Positions 23,879 to 33,047 of a DNA stretch of 40,907 nt are shown piece after piece (within the stretch, counting starts at the first letter, position 1; every line of letters starts with the position of its first letter). The DNA is taken from contig NZ_VMSO01000024.1 of assembly GCF_008691045.1 (NCBI RefSeq), forward strand, positions 1-40,907, written 5' to 3'. This DNA comes from Mediterraneibacter catenae. Its GTDB lineage: Bacteria > Bacillota > Clostridia > Lachnospirales > Lachnospiraceae. The notes beneath the pieces are model-generated. The model did not search any database and had not been told where the DNA came from. It was given only the letters and a program-made list of their open reading frames with translations. The translations under genes were made by a program, and so were the position numbers.

Positions 23879-24412
23879 ATGGATCTCAGAATTCAGAAAA
23901 CAGAAAAAGCGATCAAAAATGCATTTCTCGAGCTCAGGGCCGGAAAACCGCTTGAGAAAATCACTGTAAAAGAATTATGCGGACTTGCCCTCATCAACAA
24001 GTCCACATTTTACTCTCACTATGATGATATCTATGCTCTCTCCGAAGCGATGGAACAGGAAACTGTCGCCTCGATCATCGGGAGTATCGATCATCTGAAA
24101 GACTACACAACAGATAACCCGGATGCTTTTACAAGAGAACTCTGCCTCGCCTTCATGTCGCAGATTTCCCTTATTAAAATACTTTTCTCCGGCAGGGAGT
24201 TAAGCCATCTGGGCATCCGGCTTGACAAGGCTCTCAAGGAAGTGATCTTCCGCAAATACCCGGAATACGAAAACGATCTGGAAAAGCAGATTCTTCTCTC
24301 TTACAGCATACAGGGGACATACTATGCATATCTGAGTAATCCTGATGCGGATACGGACACCTTCGTGCGGACGATCGAAAATATAGTCAGATGCTTAAAA
24401 CCGCTGCTGTAG
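23879..24412 (+). CDS. TetR/AcrR-family regulator
   Basis: The 177-residue protein has an N-terminal TetR helix-turn-helix (KTEKAIKNAFLELRAGKPLE, then KITVKELCGLALINKSTFYS and HYDDIYAL). An all-helical ligand domain with a C-terminal TetR_C_7-like segment (NDLEKQILLSYSIQGTYYAY) follows. AGGGGTGA precedes the ATG. Targets are not obvious; the acetyltransferase upstream is the only close neighbour on that side. Nothing suggests truncation. Confidence 0.85.
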   Translation: MDLRIQKTEKAIKNAFLELRAGKPLEKITVKELCGLALINKSTFYSHYDDIYALSEAMEQETVASIIGSIDHLKDYTTDNPDAFTRELCLAFMSQISLIKILFSGRELSHLGIRLDKALKEVIFRKYPEYENDLEKQILLSYSIQGTYYAYLSNPDADTDTFVRTIENIVRCLKPLL

Positions 24413-24631
24413 GCTCTATATTTGTGCATTCTGCCATCTTGTTTTCTCTCACTTCCCGGAATATAATAGACAGACCATCAGCGGGAGTTTCTTCTTCCCG
24501 TCATACTGTTCCAAAAGCAGCAATCTGGTTCAATGAACCACATCCGGCGGTTTCCGCCACAGATTCCTTTTGTTTGAGCTCGCAGAAGGTTGCAACTATT
24601 CGCTTTATTTTTTATAATGGAGGTATAATTA

Positions 24632-25561
24632 TTGATCAGACAACAAAATAATCAGGATTATCCTGCAGCAAACAGAACGTACAAGGACGGGCTTTTCCGC
24701 TTGGTGTTTCAAAGAAAAGAAGACCTGCTTTCGCTGTACAATGCTCTTAATGGAAGTAACTATTCCAACCCGGACGAACTGGAGATAAATACTCTGGATA
24801 ACGTCCTGTATTTAACGATGAAAAATGATGTAGCATTCCTAATCAGCGGGACCATGAACCTCTATGAACATCAGAGCACATTTAATCCAAATATGCCTGT
24901 GCGGGGATTGATGTATTTTTCCAAACTATACGAAAAATATATCGTAACAAACGGAATAGATATCTATACTTCAACACCAAAAAAGCTTCCATTCCCCCAA
25001 TACTTTGTATTCTATAATGGCACCATGGACGAACCAGACCGATCTGAATTAAAGCTGACAGACCTGCTTGATATGCCTTCATCTCCAAAAACTTCGTGTC
25101 TGGAATGTACTGCGATCATGCTGAATATTAATTACGGACATAATAAGGTTCTGATGGAGAAATGCAGGCGGCTGAAAGAATATGCAATCTTCGTTGATAC
25201 TGTCCGGAAAGGACTTTCAGCAGGCACGCCATTAGAACAGTCACTTTCTCATGCAGTAGATTCATGTATCGACAATGATATTTTAAAGGATATCCTGATC
25301 AAACAAAAAGTCGAGGTGATCCAGATGATTTTGGAAACATATGATAAAGAACTTCATGACAAAACACTGCGGCGAGAGGGATATGAGGATGGATATAATG
25401 AAGGTCTGGCTGCCGCTAAGGAGACTGGCATCCGCCAATTCATCTCCACACTTCAGGAACTGCAACTCTCCCGCGAAAACGTTCTGAAGAAACTTCATGA
25501 AAAATACGAGCTTTCACAGGAAGAGTCAGAGATCTATATGAATAAATACTGGAAAAAATAG
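24632..25561 (+). CDS. Rpn-family recombination-promoting nuclease / putative transposase
   Basis: The 309-residue protein starts at TTG 24632, about nine bases after GGAGG. It reads TYKDGLFRLVFQRKEDLLSL near the start, later DVAFLISGTMNLYEHQSTF and NPNMPVRGLMYFSKLYEKYI. The Asp...E-x-Q pattern with 'P.R...Y..' is that of the Rpn family of PD-(D/E)XK nucleases, which can promote RecA-independent recombination. The helical C-terminus, rich in Lys and Glu (LRREGYEDGYNEGLAAAKET), is typical of this group. The preceding 220 bases show no gene. A hairpin at 25600-25630 follows. Confidence 0.7.
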   Translation: MIRQQNNQDYPAANRTYKDGLFRLVFQRKEDLLSLYNALNGSNYSNPDELEINTLDNVLYLTMKNDVAFLISGTMNLYEHQSTFNPNMPVRGLMYFSKLYEKYIVTNGIDIYTSTPKKLPFPQYFVFYNGTMDEPDRSELKLTDLLDMPSSPKTSCLECTAIMLNINYGHNKVLMEKCRRLKEYAIFVDTVRKGLSAGTPLEQSLSHAVDSCIDNDILKDILIKQKVEVIQMILETYDKELHDKTLRREGYEDGYNEGLAAAKETGIRQFISTLQELQLSRENVLKKLHEKYELSQEESEIYMNKYWKK

Positions 25562-25598
25562 TCATACTCTCTGCTTTCGACAAACCTATTCTAAGTAA

Positions 25599-25634
25599 GG
25601 CCTGCTGCCGGTTCTCCGGACAGCAGGTCTTATG
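25599..25634. terminator. Hairpin between converging genes
   Basis: CCTGCTGCCGG (25601-25611) pairs with CCGGACAGCAGG (25616-25627) with one unpaired base and a four-base loop, then TCTTATG. The U-run is poor, so efficiency is uncertain. Confidence 0.55.
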
Positions 25635-25713
25635 ATATCTATTTCATTTTAGCAATCTTTGTATACTTCTCCACAAACTCAGTCTTTGCCCCGGTATAGC
25701 CATCCCTTTTCTG

Positions 25714-26103
25714 TCATATCTCTATATCCTCCGCAAACGCTTCCAGGAGACTCCCGTATCCGTAATAATTGACCACATATTTCAGACCGTCCACAACTTC
25801 TTCTCTGGAGTAGTCGTGCTCTGCCAGGAATTCATCCGTCTTCCCGCTCAGCTTCTCATAGAAAAGCAGAGACATCTCAAAATAAGTCCGGTCCCCCTCC
25901 CTGAGTCCGTCCAGCAGGATATTCTCCGCCTCATTGATCTCGCCGTCGTCGATCATGGCGTTCAGTTTTCGGAATTGCTCCATCACTTCCAGCGGAATCT
26001 CAGCGTCTTCCTCTTTATCGATATCCTTATTAAATATAAGCTTGATAAGCGTGCGGATCCATTCGTGCACGATCCGCATTACATAATCCTTATCTTCCAG
26101 CAT
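25714..26103 (-). CDS. DUF6483-type small protein
   Basis: This acidic protein of about 129 residues begins MLEDKDYVMRIVHEWIRTLI and continues KLIFNKDIDKEED, which I recall as the start of the DUF6483 family of Lachnospiraceae. It is helical throughout, with no membrane segment. The ATG at 26103 has AGGAGG seven bases upstream; the longer frame from 26211 overlaps the methyltransferase end and has no ribosome site. The function is unknown. It is the last gene of the minus-strand run. Confidence 0.7.
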   Translation of the reverse strand: MLEDKDYVMRIVHEWIRTLIKLIFNKDIDKEEDAEIPLEVMEQFRKLNAMIDDGEINEAENILLDGLREGDRTYFEMSLLFYEKLSGKTDEFLAEHDYSREEVVDGLKYVVNYYGYGSLLEAFAEDIEI

Positions 26104-26191
26104 TTCCAGTCCTCCTGTCCGCTCCTTCTTATCTCCTGTTATCTCCTGCAATAGGTTGCACGTTATTTCTTTTCCGCCCGGATCATCAGCA

Positions 26192-26890
26192 TCATGGGCG
26201 GCGCATCTCATCTTTCATCCCCGGCAGATCCATCATCTCTTCCGGCGGCTCCGCCTCCACCACCATCTCGATCACAAAACCGCATCTGATCAGCCCGTTC
26301 ATGATCTGGGTCAGTGTGTGGTGATACTTGAGCACCTCACATCCGAGGAAATGTGTCTTCCTCTCCCCGGGATAGAAGTAACCGTCCACAGGCCAGTACA
26401 GCGCCTTTCCCTTCTCATCACAGATCCATTCCTGATCCACCCCTGCGGTAAACACAGGATGCTCGATATTAAAAAGGAATGTTCCTCCCGCTTTCAGGGT
26501 GTGGTACACAGATGTAAATACAGGCTCCAGGTCCTCTATATAATGGAGAGCCAGATTTGAGACTACGCAGTCCCATGTCTCTGCCGGATATTCGTAATCC
26601 TCCAGAGATCCTGTCTGATAGGTAATCCTCTTATCAGCATTACGCCGCTTCGCCTCTTCGATCATCCGCCGGCTCACATCGATGCCGAGAACTTCTTCCG
26701 CTCCCTGATCCACAGCATATTTGCAGTGCCATCCATATCCGCAGCCCAGATCCAGAACCCTGCTGCCCTCAAGCGGCGGGAACATTTTCTTCAGCTGATG
26801 CCATTCCCCGGCACCGGCAAGACCGTCTTTACTGCGTGTCATCTGCGCGTACTGGTCAAAAAAATGTTTGTCGTCATATTCGTTTTTCAT
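26192..26890 (-). CDS. Class I SAM-dependent methyltransferase
   Basis: The 232-residue protein has the SAM-binding motif VLDLGCGYGWHCKYA at about residues 41-55, then EVLGIDVSRRMIEEAKRR and WDCVVSNLALHYIEDLEP. This is a Methyltransf_11 or UbiE-like fold. The substrate cannot be named from sequence. It lies 27 bases after cobA/hemD on the same strand and may be co-transcribed, but it does not match a known cobalamin-precursor methylase (Cbi/Cob TP_methylase fold). Confidence 0.85.
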   Translation of the reverse strand: MKNEYDDKHFFDQYAQMTRSKDGLAGAGEWHQLKKMFPPLEGSRVLDLGCGYGWHCKYAVDQGAEEVLGIDVSRRMIEEAKRRNADKRITYQTGSLEDYEYPAETWDCVVSNLALHYIEDLEPVFTSVYHTLKAGGTFLFNIEHPVFTAGVDQEWICDEKGKALYWPVDGYFYPGERKTHFLGCEVLKYHHTLTQIMNGLIRCGFVIEMVVEAEPPEEMMDLPGMKDEMRRP

Positions 26891-26917
26891 ATTTACGCTC
26901 CGCCATCATTTATTATC

Positions 26918-28495
26918 TCAGCTTTTTGCTCCGAATAACTCAATGATCTTTCTCACCATCGCATCCATAGAAGCCTGATCTGCGATCTCGATCTGCATCC
27001 CGTACTCTTCTGCCGCTCTCGCTGTCTGCTCTCCAATGCACACCGCGCAGATACTGCTGTAATCTGTCTCTGTGTCTTCCATTGCCCGGACAAATCCGCG
27101 GACTGTGGAGGCACTGGTAAATGTCACTGCATCGATCTCCCGGTCGCGCAGCATACGTGCAGCTTCGTCCTTCAGTACAGGATTTACTTCATATTCTGTA
27201 CTGTACAGGGGAACATCTTCTACAAACATCCCTTTCTCTGTAAGCGGCGGTATCAGATCCTCAGATCCTTTTTCCGCCCGGGCAATGAGCGCATATTCTC
27301 CCGGCTCCGACATTTTTGCTATCTCTTTTCCCAGTTCTCCGGCGCTGTAAGTCTCCGGTACCGCGTCCGGAATAAGTCCGTATCCGCACAGTGCGTCCGC
27401 AGTTGCTGATCCGATGGCGCCGATCCGTACATTGCCTTTTCCGCAGAGAACTGATCGCAGATCCAGTTTCATCTCTTTTATAGCGTCAAAAAAGACTTTT
27501 ACTCCAATTGGGCTGGTAAATACAAGCCATCTGTCGTCTTCATGCTGTCTGAACAGGCCAAGCGCACTCTTAAGCTGCTCGTTCGGTGAGATCGGCTCTG
27601 TATGGATAGCAGGCATTTCAATGACCTGGGCTCCTGCATTCCTGAGTCGTTTTGCCAGAGATGACATACTCTGTCTGGGGCGTGTCAGAAGGAACTGGCG
27701 TCCCCCAAGCGGCCGGTCTTCCGCCCAGTGAAGCTCATCTGACAGTGCGCATACCTTCCCCACAATGATGATAGCAGGGGTCCGGATACCCGCCCTGTCA
27801 GACTCTTCCTTCAGATTCTCTACCGTTGCAACGACACGCCTCTGACCTGCTGTCGTTCCTCTCTCCAGAACTGCCGCAGGTGTATCAGGATCCATCCCCG
27901 CATCCATCAGCCCTTTCAGAATCATTTCCATCGAAGAAACGCTCATCAGGAATACAAGCGTTCCGTTCAGTCGGACGAGCGAATCAAAATCAATACTGAG
28001 TGTTCCGTCTTTTCTCGCATGTCCGGTGATCACATGGAAAGACGAGGTATAATCTCTGTGCGTCACAGGGATTCCTGCATAGGCAGGAACCGCCACGGAA
28101 GAAGTAATGCCCGGAACCACTTCAAACGGTATATCCTCTTCAACAAGCGTCTCCAGTTCTTCACCGCCGCGGCCGAAGACAAACGGGTCTCCTCCCTTTA
28201 ATCGCAATACTTTCTTTCCTTTTTTCGCTTCCCGCGCAAGGATCTGATTGATCTCTTCCTGGGGCACCGGATGATTTCCCGCGTGTTTGCCCACATATAT
28301 CGTCTCTGTATCATGGGGAATACGGCTTAACAGCTCGGCGCTGATCAGCGCATCGTATACGATAACGTCCGCCTGCTCAATGAGCTCAGCCGCCTTAACA
28401 GTCAGCAGTCCGGCATCGCCCGGTCCTGCTCCGGCAAGCCATACTTTTCCGCCATTTGCCTTCAAATCTCTGTCATTCATTCTTACGCCATCCAT
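26918..28495 (-). CDS. cobA/hemD: Uroporphyrinogen-III methyltransferase/synthase fusion
   Basis: The protein has 525 residues in two domains. Residues about 15-250 are SUMT (CobA): VWLAGAGPGDAGLLTVKAAE, LRLKGGDPFVFGRGGEE, and YAGIPVTHRDYTSSFHVITGH. Residues about 265-520 are HemD (PRQSMSSLAKRLRNAGAQVI, later AVTFTSASTVRGF). Together they close hydroxymethylbilane to uroporphyrinogen III and methylate it to precorrin-2, the branch to cobalamin and siroheme. It follows hemC by 18 bases. Starts at 28495 or 28480 are both possible; AGGAAGAGG is better placed for 28495. Confidence 0.93.
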   Translation of the reverse strand: MDGVRMNDRDLKANGGKVWLAGAGPGDAGLLTVKAAELIEQADVIVYDALISAELLSRIPHDTETIYVGKHAGNHPVPQEEINQILAREAKKGKKVLRLKGGDPFVFGRGGEELETLVEEDIPFEVVPGITSSVAVPAYAGIPVTHRDYTSSFHVITGHARKDGTLSIDFDSLVRLNGTLVFLMSVSSMEMILKGLMDAGMDPDTPAAVLERGTTAGQRRVVATVENLKEESDRAGIRTPAIIIVGKVCALSDELHWAEDRPLGGRQFLLTRPRQSMSSLAKRLRNAGAQVIEMPAIHTEPISPNEQLKSALGLFRQHEDDRWLVFTSPIGVKVFFDAIKEMKLDLRSVLCGKGNVRIGAIGSATADALCGYGLIPDAVPETYSAGELGKEIAKMSEPGEYALIARAEKGSEDLIPPLTEKGMFVEDVPLYSTEYEVNPVLKDEAARMLRDREIDAVTFTSASTVRGFVRAMEDTETDYSSICAVCIGEQTARAAEEYGMQIEIADQASMDAMVRKIIELFGAKS

Positions 28496-28513
28496 CTCTA
28501 TACCATCCTCTTC

Positions 28514-29398
28514 CTACAGACTTTCTCTCATCATCCGCTCTGCCAGAGTCTCTCCTGCCTGCCCTGCCTTTGATGTATCGGCCACGATCACGTCCACCGA
28601 ATATTCTTCTGTATCTTCATTATAGTAGAGTCCCATCAGTTTCAGTTCATTTCCGATCACCTGTGCATGAGCGGCACAGGGTGAAGTACAGTCTCCCCCG
28701 GTCACACGGATAAACTGCCGCTCCGCAAGGGCCGCCGCCCTGCTCTGAGGAATGTCAATCTTATCTGTCCATCCGTACTGCTCACCTTTTCTTCCCTGCA
28801 CGGCAAGGATCCCCTGACCTGCTGCCGGAATCATCTCATCTACGGAAAAATACCGACTGATCACATGCTCCATCCCGAGTCTCTTAAGCCCTGCCGCTGC
28901 AAGAAGCGTTGCATCATACCCTTCTGTTTCCAGCTTCCGCATCCGTGTCTGAACATTTCCCCTGATTCCCCGGAATGTACATCCCGGATACAGCCTCTCC
29001 ATCTGGATCATCCGCCTTCTGCTGGACGTGCCGATCACCGCCTGCTCCGGGAGCTCTTCAAGCCCCGGACGGTACAGGATCACATCTCTTGGATCTTCCC
29101 TTCTGCCGTAAGCAAGGATCGGGAGATCCGGATTTTCCTCCATCGGCATATCTTTCAGGCTGTGCACGGCAATATCGATCCCGCCGTCCATAAGCGCCCG
29201 GTCCAGTTCTTTTACAAACAGTCCTTTGCCGCCGATCTTTTCCAGACTCTTATCCAGTATTTTGTCTCCTGTCGTTTTCATCGTAATGATCTCGACTGAA
29301 ACTCCGGGATCGCAGCTTATGATCTGATCCCTGATGATCTCCGCCTGCTTCACCGCAAGACGGCTTTCTCTGCTTCCGATCCTTATCACAGACCGCAT
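28514..29398 (-). CDS. hemC: Hydroxymethylbilane synthase (porphobilinogen deaminase)
   Basis: The 294-residue protein has IRIGSRESRLAVKQAEII, DIAVHSLKDMP, IGTSSRRRMIQM and IRGNVQTRMRKL, the core HemC motifs. The dipyrromethane cofactor Cys should be Cys237 in TGGDCTSPCAAHA. The usual motif is GGCxxP, so here an extra Asp precedes it and a second Cys241 follows. It joins four porphobilinogens to a linear tetrapyrrole. Its ATG lies 13 bases inside the end of cbiP, so it is translationally coupled. Confidence 0.95.
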   Translation of the reverse strand: MRSVIRIGSRESRLAVKQAEIIRDQIISCDPGVSVEIITMKTTGDKILDKSLEKIGGKGLFVKELDRALMDGGIDIAVHSLKDMPMEENPDLPILAYGRREDPRDVILYRPGLEELPEQAVIGTSSRRRMIQMERLYPGCTFRGIRGNVQTRMRKLETEGYDATLLAAAGLKRLGMEHVISRYFSVDEMIPAAGQGILAVQGRKGEQYGWTDKIDIPQSRAAALAERQFIRVTGGDCTSPCAAHAQVIGNELKLMGLYYNEDTEEYSVDVIVADTSKAGQAGETLAERMMRESL

Positions 29399-30942
29399 GG
29401 CGCATCATTTCCTTTCTCTATGATCTGATATATCTTCTCCATATCAAGGCTTTCCCTGATAATATCCGCAAGCCTGTCGTACTGCTCTTCTTTATATGCT
29501 TTCCAGTCCGTCACCTCTATTGCAGACGGATCGTACCCTTTCTTCTTTAGGAGCGCGCTCACAAATCCTTTCGCACATCCCAGGGCATCAAAGATCCCGT
29601 GAACATAACAGCCATAGACATTCCCGTTCTGGGCGCCGTCCGCACGGACACCGCCGGAGAGATCTTCCGGAATATCATTGCTCTTATCTGTTATATCTGC
29701 AAATTCTACAAGTGATCTTCCGGGTGTCAGCGCAAATGTCTCTCCCATATGTATCTCATATCCTTCAAGCTCTGTTCCCGAAAGTTCTCTCAGTATTCCT
29801 TCCATCTTGAGGAAGCGTCCCTGTACCCTTGTTCTTGTTTTCTCAGTATCAAATACAGTCCGGATCGGGAGCAGTCCGAGCCCTCTGACGCTTCCTTTCT
29901 GTTCTACTCCGGCCGGGTCGGAGACTTCCTCTCCTAACATCTGGTATCCTCCGCAGATGCCGAATACAAGCCCGCCGACGGATGCATGGCGGAGTATCTT
30001 TGCTTCAAGACCGTTCTGCCTCATCCAGAGCAGATCCTGGATCGTATTCTTGCTCCCCGGAAGTATAACAGCGTCAGGCGCCCCGAATTCTGCCGGGGAA
30101 CCTACGTATCTCACGCTGACTTCCCCGAGCGCCTCCAGCGGTGCGATATCTGTGAAGTTCGAGATTCTCGGCAGGCGGATCACAGCCACATCCACAAGCC
30201 CCGCATTATCTTTCTTCTGAAAACGTTCGGTCAGGCTGTCCTCCTCATCGATATCCAGATAAAAATACGGCACGACTCCGACCACCGGAATATTCGCACG
30301 TTCCTCGAGCATGGCGAGTCCCGGCTTCAGGATGGATACATCTCCCCGGAACTTATTGATGATCATCCCTTTGATCCTCTGACGCTCCTTTTCCTCGAGC
30401 AGCATCACGGTCCCGATCAGCTGTGCAAACACTCCTCCTCTGTCGATATCCCCCGCGAGCAGCACCGGCGCGTCCACCAGTTCCGCCAGGCCCATATTTA
30501 CGATATCATCCTGCTTCAGATTGATCTCCGCCGGGCTTCCCGCTCCTTCGATCACGATCACATCATACTTGCTCTTTAATCCCTCGTATGCTTCCATAAT
30601 ATAAGGAATGTAGTCCTTTTTATGCCTGTAATATTCCACCGCCGACATAGTCCCCACCGGCTTCCCGTTAATGATCACCTGGGATCCCGTGTCGTTTGTC
30701 GGTTTAAGCAGGATCGGATTCATTGCCGCTGCAGGCTCGATTCCCGCAGCCTCCGCCTGCATCACCTGGGCGCGCCCCATCTCAAGCCCTTCTTTTGTGA
30801 TAAAAGAATTGAGCGCCATATTCTGCGACTTAAAAGGCGCCACACTGTAACCGTCCTGTTTCAGCACGCGGCAGAGTCCTCCGGCCAGCACGCTCTTGCC
30901 GGCGTTAGACATTGTGCCCTGTATCATGATCGATCCTTTCAT
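29386..30942 (-). CDS. cbiP: Cobyric acid synthase (adenosylcobyric acid amidotransferase)
   Basis: The protein has 518 residues. The N-terminal synthetase domain starts IMIQGTMSNAGKSVLAGGLC (P-loop) and has VIVIEGAGSPAEINL. The C-terminal class I glutamine amidotransferase-like domain has FGICGGYQMLGEE with the nucleophile Cys and YGCYVHGIFD with the His. It amidates four side chains of adenosylcobyrinic a,c-diamide. GGAGG lies seven bases before the ATG. It follows cobD by 24 bases. Confidence 0.96.
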   Translation of the reverse strand: MKGSIMIQGTMSNAGKSVLAGGLCRVLKQDGYSVAPFKSQNMALNSFITKEGLEMGRAQVMQAEAAGIEPAAAMNPILLKPTNDTGSQVIINGKPVGTMSAVEYYRHKKDYIPYIMEAYEGLKSKYDVIVIEGAGSPAEINLKQDDIVNMGLAELVDAPVLLAGDIDRGGVFAQLIGTVMLLEEKERQRIKGMIINKFRGDVSILKPGLAMLEERANIPVVGVVPYFYLDIDEEDSLTERFQKKDNAGLVDVAVIRLPRISNFTDIAPLEALGEVSVRYVGSPAEFGAPDAVILPGSKNTIQDLLWMRQNGLEAKILRHASVGGLVFGICGGYQMLGEEVSDPAGVEQKGSVRGLGLLPIRTVFDTEKTRTRVQGRFLKMEGILRELSGTELEGYEIHMGETFALTPGRSLVEFADITDKSNDIPEDLSGGVRADGAQNGNVYGCYVHGIFDALGCAKGFVSALLKKKGYDPSAIEVTDWKAYKEEQYDRLADIIRESLDMEKIYQIIEKGNDAPCGL

Positions 30943-30966
30943 CTGTAGTCCTCCGTTACATTTCCT

Positions 30967-32025
30967 TTAATTGCCGTTCTTGCTCCTGCTTCCGATATCT
31001 CTCAGGGCGTTTATCAGACTTGAGTTCTCCTCATGTGTCCTGACCGCTATCCGATACCACCCTTTTCCGAGTCCTCTATAATTTTCACAGTTCCGTATCA
31101 GTATCCCACGGTCTTTCATTGCATCGAACAGATTGATTTCAGTATATAACAGAATGAAATTAATATCAGAAGAAATATATTTCATTCCGATTTTATATAA
31201 TTCAGCTTCAAGATATTCCCGTTCGCCGGCGACAAGCTGCCGCGCTTTCATCACATAATCATCTTCGTCCAGTGCCGCAGCCCCAGCCTCCTGCGCAGGA
31301 ATCGATACGCTCCATGGCTGCCGCATCCGCCCCATCGTTTCCAGCAGTTCGGAATCCGATGATATCCCGTATCCGAGCCGCAGTCCGGGCATGGCATAAA
31401 TCTTTGTAAATGCACGCAGGATAAAAAGCTGACGATACTTATCCGCCTCACTGATCATAGAATACTTCCTGGGATCAGGCAGAAATTCCACAAAGCATTC
31501 GTCAAGAACCAGACGAACTCCGAGATCTTCACATCGCTCTGCTATCCTTTGTAACAATTTCTTATTGATCACATGGCCGGACGGATTGACCGGAGAGCAG
31601 AGGAAAACAATATCAAAGCTTTCATCCAGTTCATCAATGAAACTTTCATCTATGCAGAAGAAATTATTTTCTTTCGTTTTATGATACATAATTTCGCATC
31701 CGACAGTCCTCAGTGCCTGTTCATATTCTGAAAATGCCGGTACCGGTATCAGCGCCCGCTTCGGCCTCTCAGCCAGTACCAAGGTATAGATAAGCTCAGC
31801 CGCGCCGTTTCCGAATATGTAACTGTCCTCCGGAATACTCTGCTTGCGCGCCAGTTTCTCCCGAAGCTTCCGGCACTGGCTGTCAGGGTAGGCGGATGCG
31901 AGCTCCACGCCTCGTTTTGCTGCTTCAGTCACCCGTTTTGGAGGACCCAAAGGATTGATATTGACAGAAAAGTCCAGCATATTCCTGTAAGTGTATATAT
32001 CTCCGCCATGTCCGTATTTCATCAT
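30967..32025 (-). CDS. cobD: Threonine-phosphate decarboxylase, PLP-dependent
   Basis: This 352-residue class I/II aminotransferase-fold protein has LDFSVNINPLGPP at about 14-26 (typical of CobD), FGNGAAELIYTL, LCSPVNPSGHV, and LRAFTKIYAMPGLRLGYG with the PLP Lys. It makes aminopropanol phosphate for the cobalamin nucleotide loop, feeding CbiB encoded just upstream. GGAGGAGT precedes the start; ATG at 32025 or the next codon could be used. Confidence 0.9.
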   Translation of the reverse strand: MMKYGHGGDIYTYRNMLDFSVNINPLGPPKRVTEAAKRGVELASAYPDSQCRKLREKLARKQSIPEDSYIFGNGAAELIYTLVLAERPKRALIPVPAFSEYEQALRTVGCEIMYHKTKENNFFCIDESFIDELDESFDIVFLCSPVNPSGHVINKKLLQRIAERCEDLGVRLVLDECFVEFLPDPRKYSMISEADKYRQLFILRAFTKIYAMPGLRLGYGISSDSELLETMGRMRQPWSVSIPAQEAGAAALDEDDYVMKARQLVAGEREYLEAELYKIGMKYISSDINFILLYTEINLFDAMKDRGILIRNCENYRGLGKGWYRIAVRTHEENSSLINALRDIGSRSKNGN

Positions 32026-32045
32026 ACTCCTCCAAGCCTCTTAAT

Positions 32046-33047
32046 TTATATCAATATCCCCAGAGCGTATTTGACTGCTCCGAATACGATCAGCATTAAA
32101 AATGCCGTCACATACATGAGCCGCCCTGTTCTTCGGATGTCCTCCGGTTCGACCGGCCGCAGGGCATCCCCGATAAATTCTTTCTTATATACTTTTCCAA
32201 AATAGACAGCGTCACCCGCAAGCTGGACCCGCAGCGCTCCTGCGCACACCGCTTCTGTCTGTGCCGCATTCGGGCTCGCATGCTTCCGCCGGTCCCTCCT
32301 GTAGATCCTCCATGCATTTTTCCCGTCCAGGCCGCAGAGCCAGGATGCCGCGATCATAAACACTGCTGTGATACGGGACGGGATATAGTTGAAGACATCG
32401 TCCAGTTTTGCCGGAACGCGTCCGAAATAAAGATATTTGTCATTTTTATATCCCAGCATGGAATCCATAGTATTCACTGCCTTATAAAGGAATCCAAGCG
32501 GCGCTCCGCCGATCAGCATATAAATAAGCGGCGCTGTCACACCGTCTGATGTGTTCTCTGCCACAGTTTCCACCGCGGCTTTTGTGACACCTTCGACACT
32601 CAGATTCTCCGTATCTCTGCCAACGATCATGGATACCGCCTTGCGGGCACCGGGCAGGTCATCGTCTTTCAGCCGGTCATACACTTTCCCGCTCTCGCTG
32701 CACAGACACCGTGCAGCTATGATCTGATAGCACCAGAATGTCTCCAGCACGAATCTTAATGCAGGATGGATTTTCTGCGCCAGAACAAGAAGTCCCAGTG
32801 GAATGAGAAATGAGAGTCCGGCGATACATACCCACAGGACGGCTCCTGCCGCTTCGAGCGCCCGGCTCTCTCCACTGTCCTCTCCCGGTCCTCCCTTTTC
32901 TTTCCTGCAGCACAATTTTCTGAGCTTCCGCTCTCCGAAAGCGATCCCCTTTCCGATCAGTCTGACCGGATGGTACAGCCATACAGGGTCGCCAAATAAA
33001 AAATCAAGGAAAAAGCCTGCCGCGCAGGCTGCAAGTGACATTATCAT
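32046..33047 (-). CDS. cbiB: Adenosylcobinamide-phosphate synthase
   Basis: This 333-residue membrane protein has four to five hydrophobic segments and the CbiB blocks FGDPVWLYHPVRLIG, AVETVAENTSDGVTAPLIYM, GAPLGFLYKAVNTMDSMLGY and LDDVFNYIPSRITA. It joins adenosylcobyric acid to aminopropanol phosphate. Its ATG overlaps the TGA of the preceding metallo-hydrolase gene (ATGA), which shows translational coupling. Confidence 0.95.
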   Translation of the reverse strand: MIMSLAACAAGFFLDFLFGDPVWLYHPVRLIGKGIAFGERKLRKLCCRKEKGGPGEDSGESRALEAAGAVLWVCIAGLSFLIPLGLLVLAQKIHPALRFVLETFWCYQIIAARCLCSESGKVYDRLKDDDLPGARKAVSMIVGRDTENLSVEGVTKAAVETVAENTSDGVTAPLIYMLIGGAPLGFLYKAVNTMDSMLGYKNDKYLYFGRVPAKLDDVFNYIPSRITAVFMIAASWLCGLDGKNAWRIYRRDRRKHASPNAAQTEAVCAGALRVQLAGDAVYFGKVYKKEFIGDALRPVEPEDIRRTGRLMYVTAFLMLIVFGAVKYALGILI

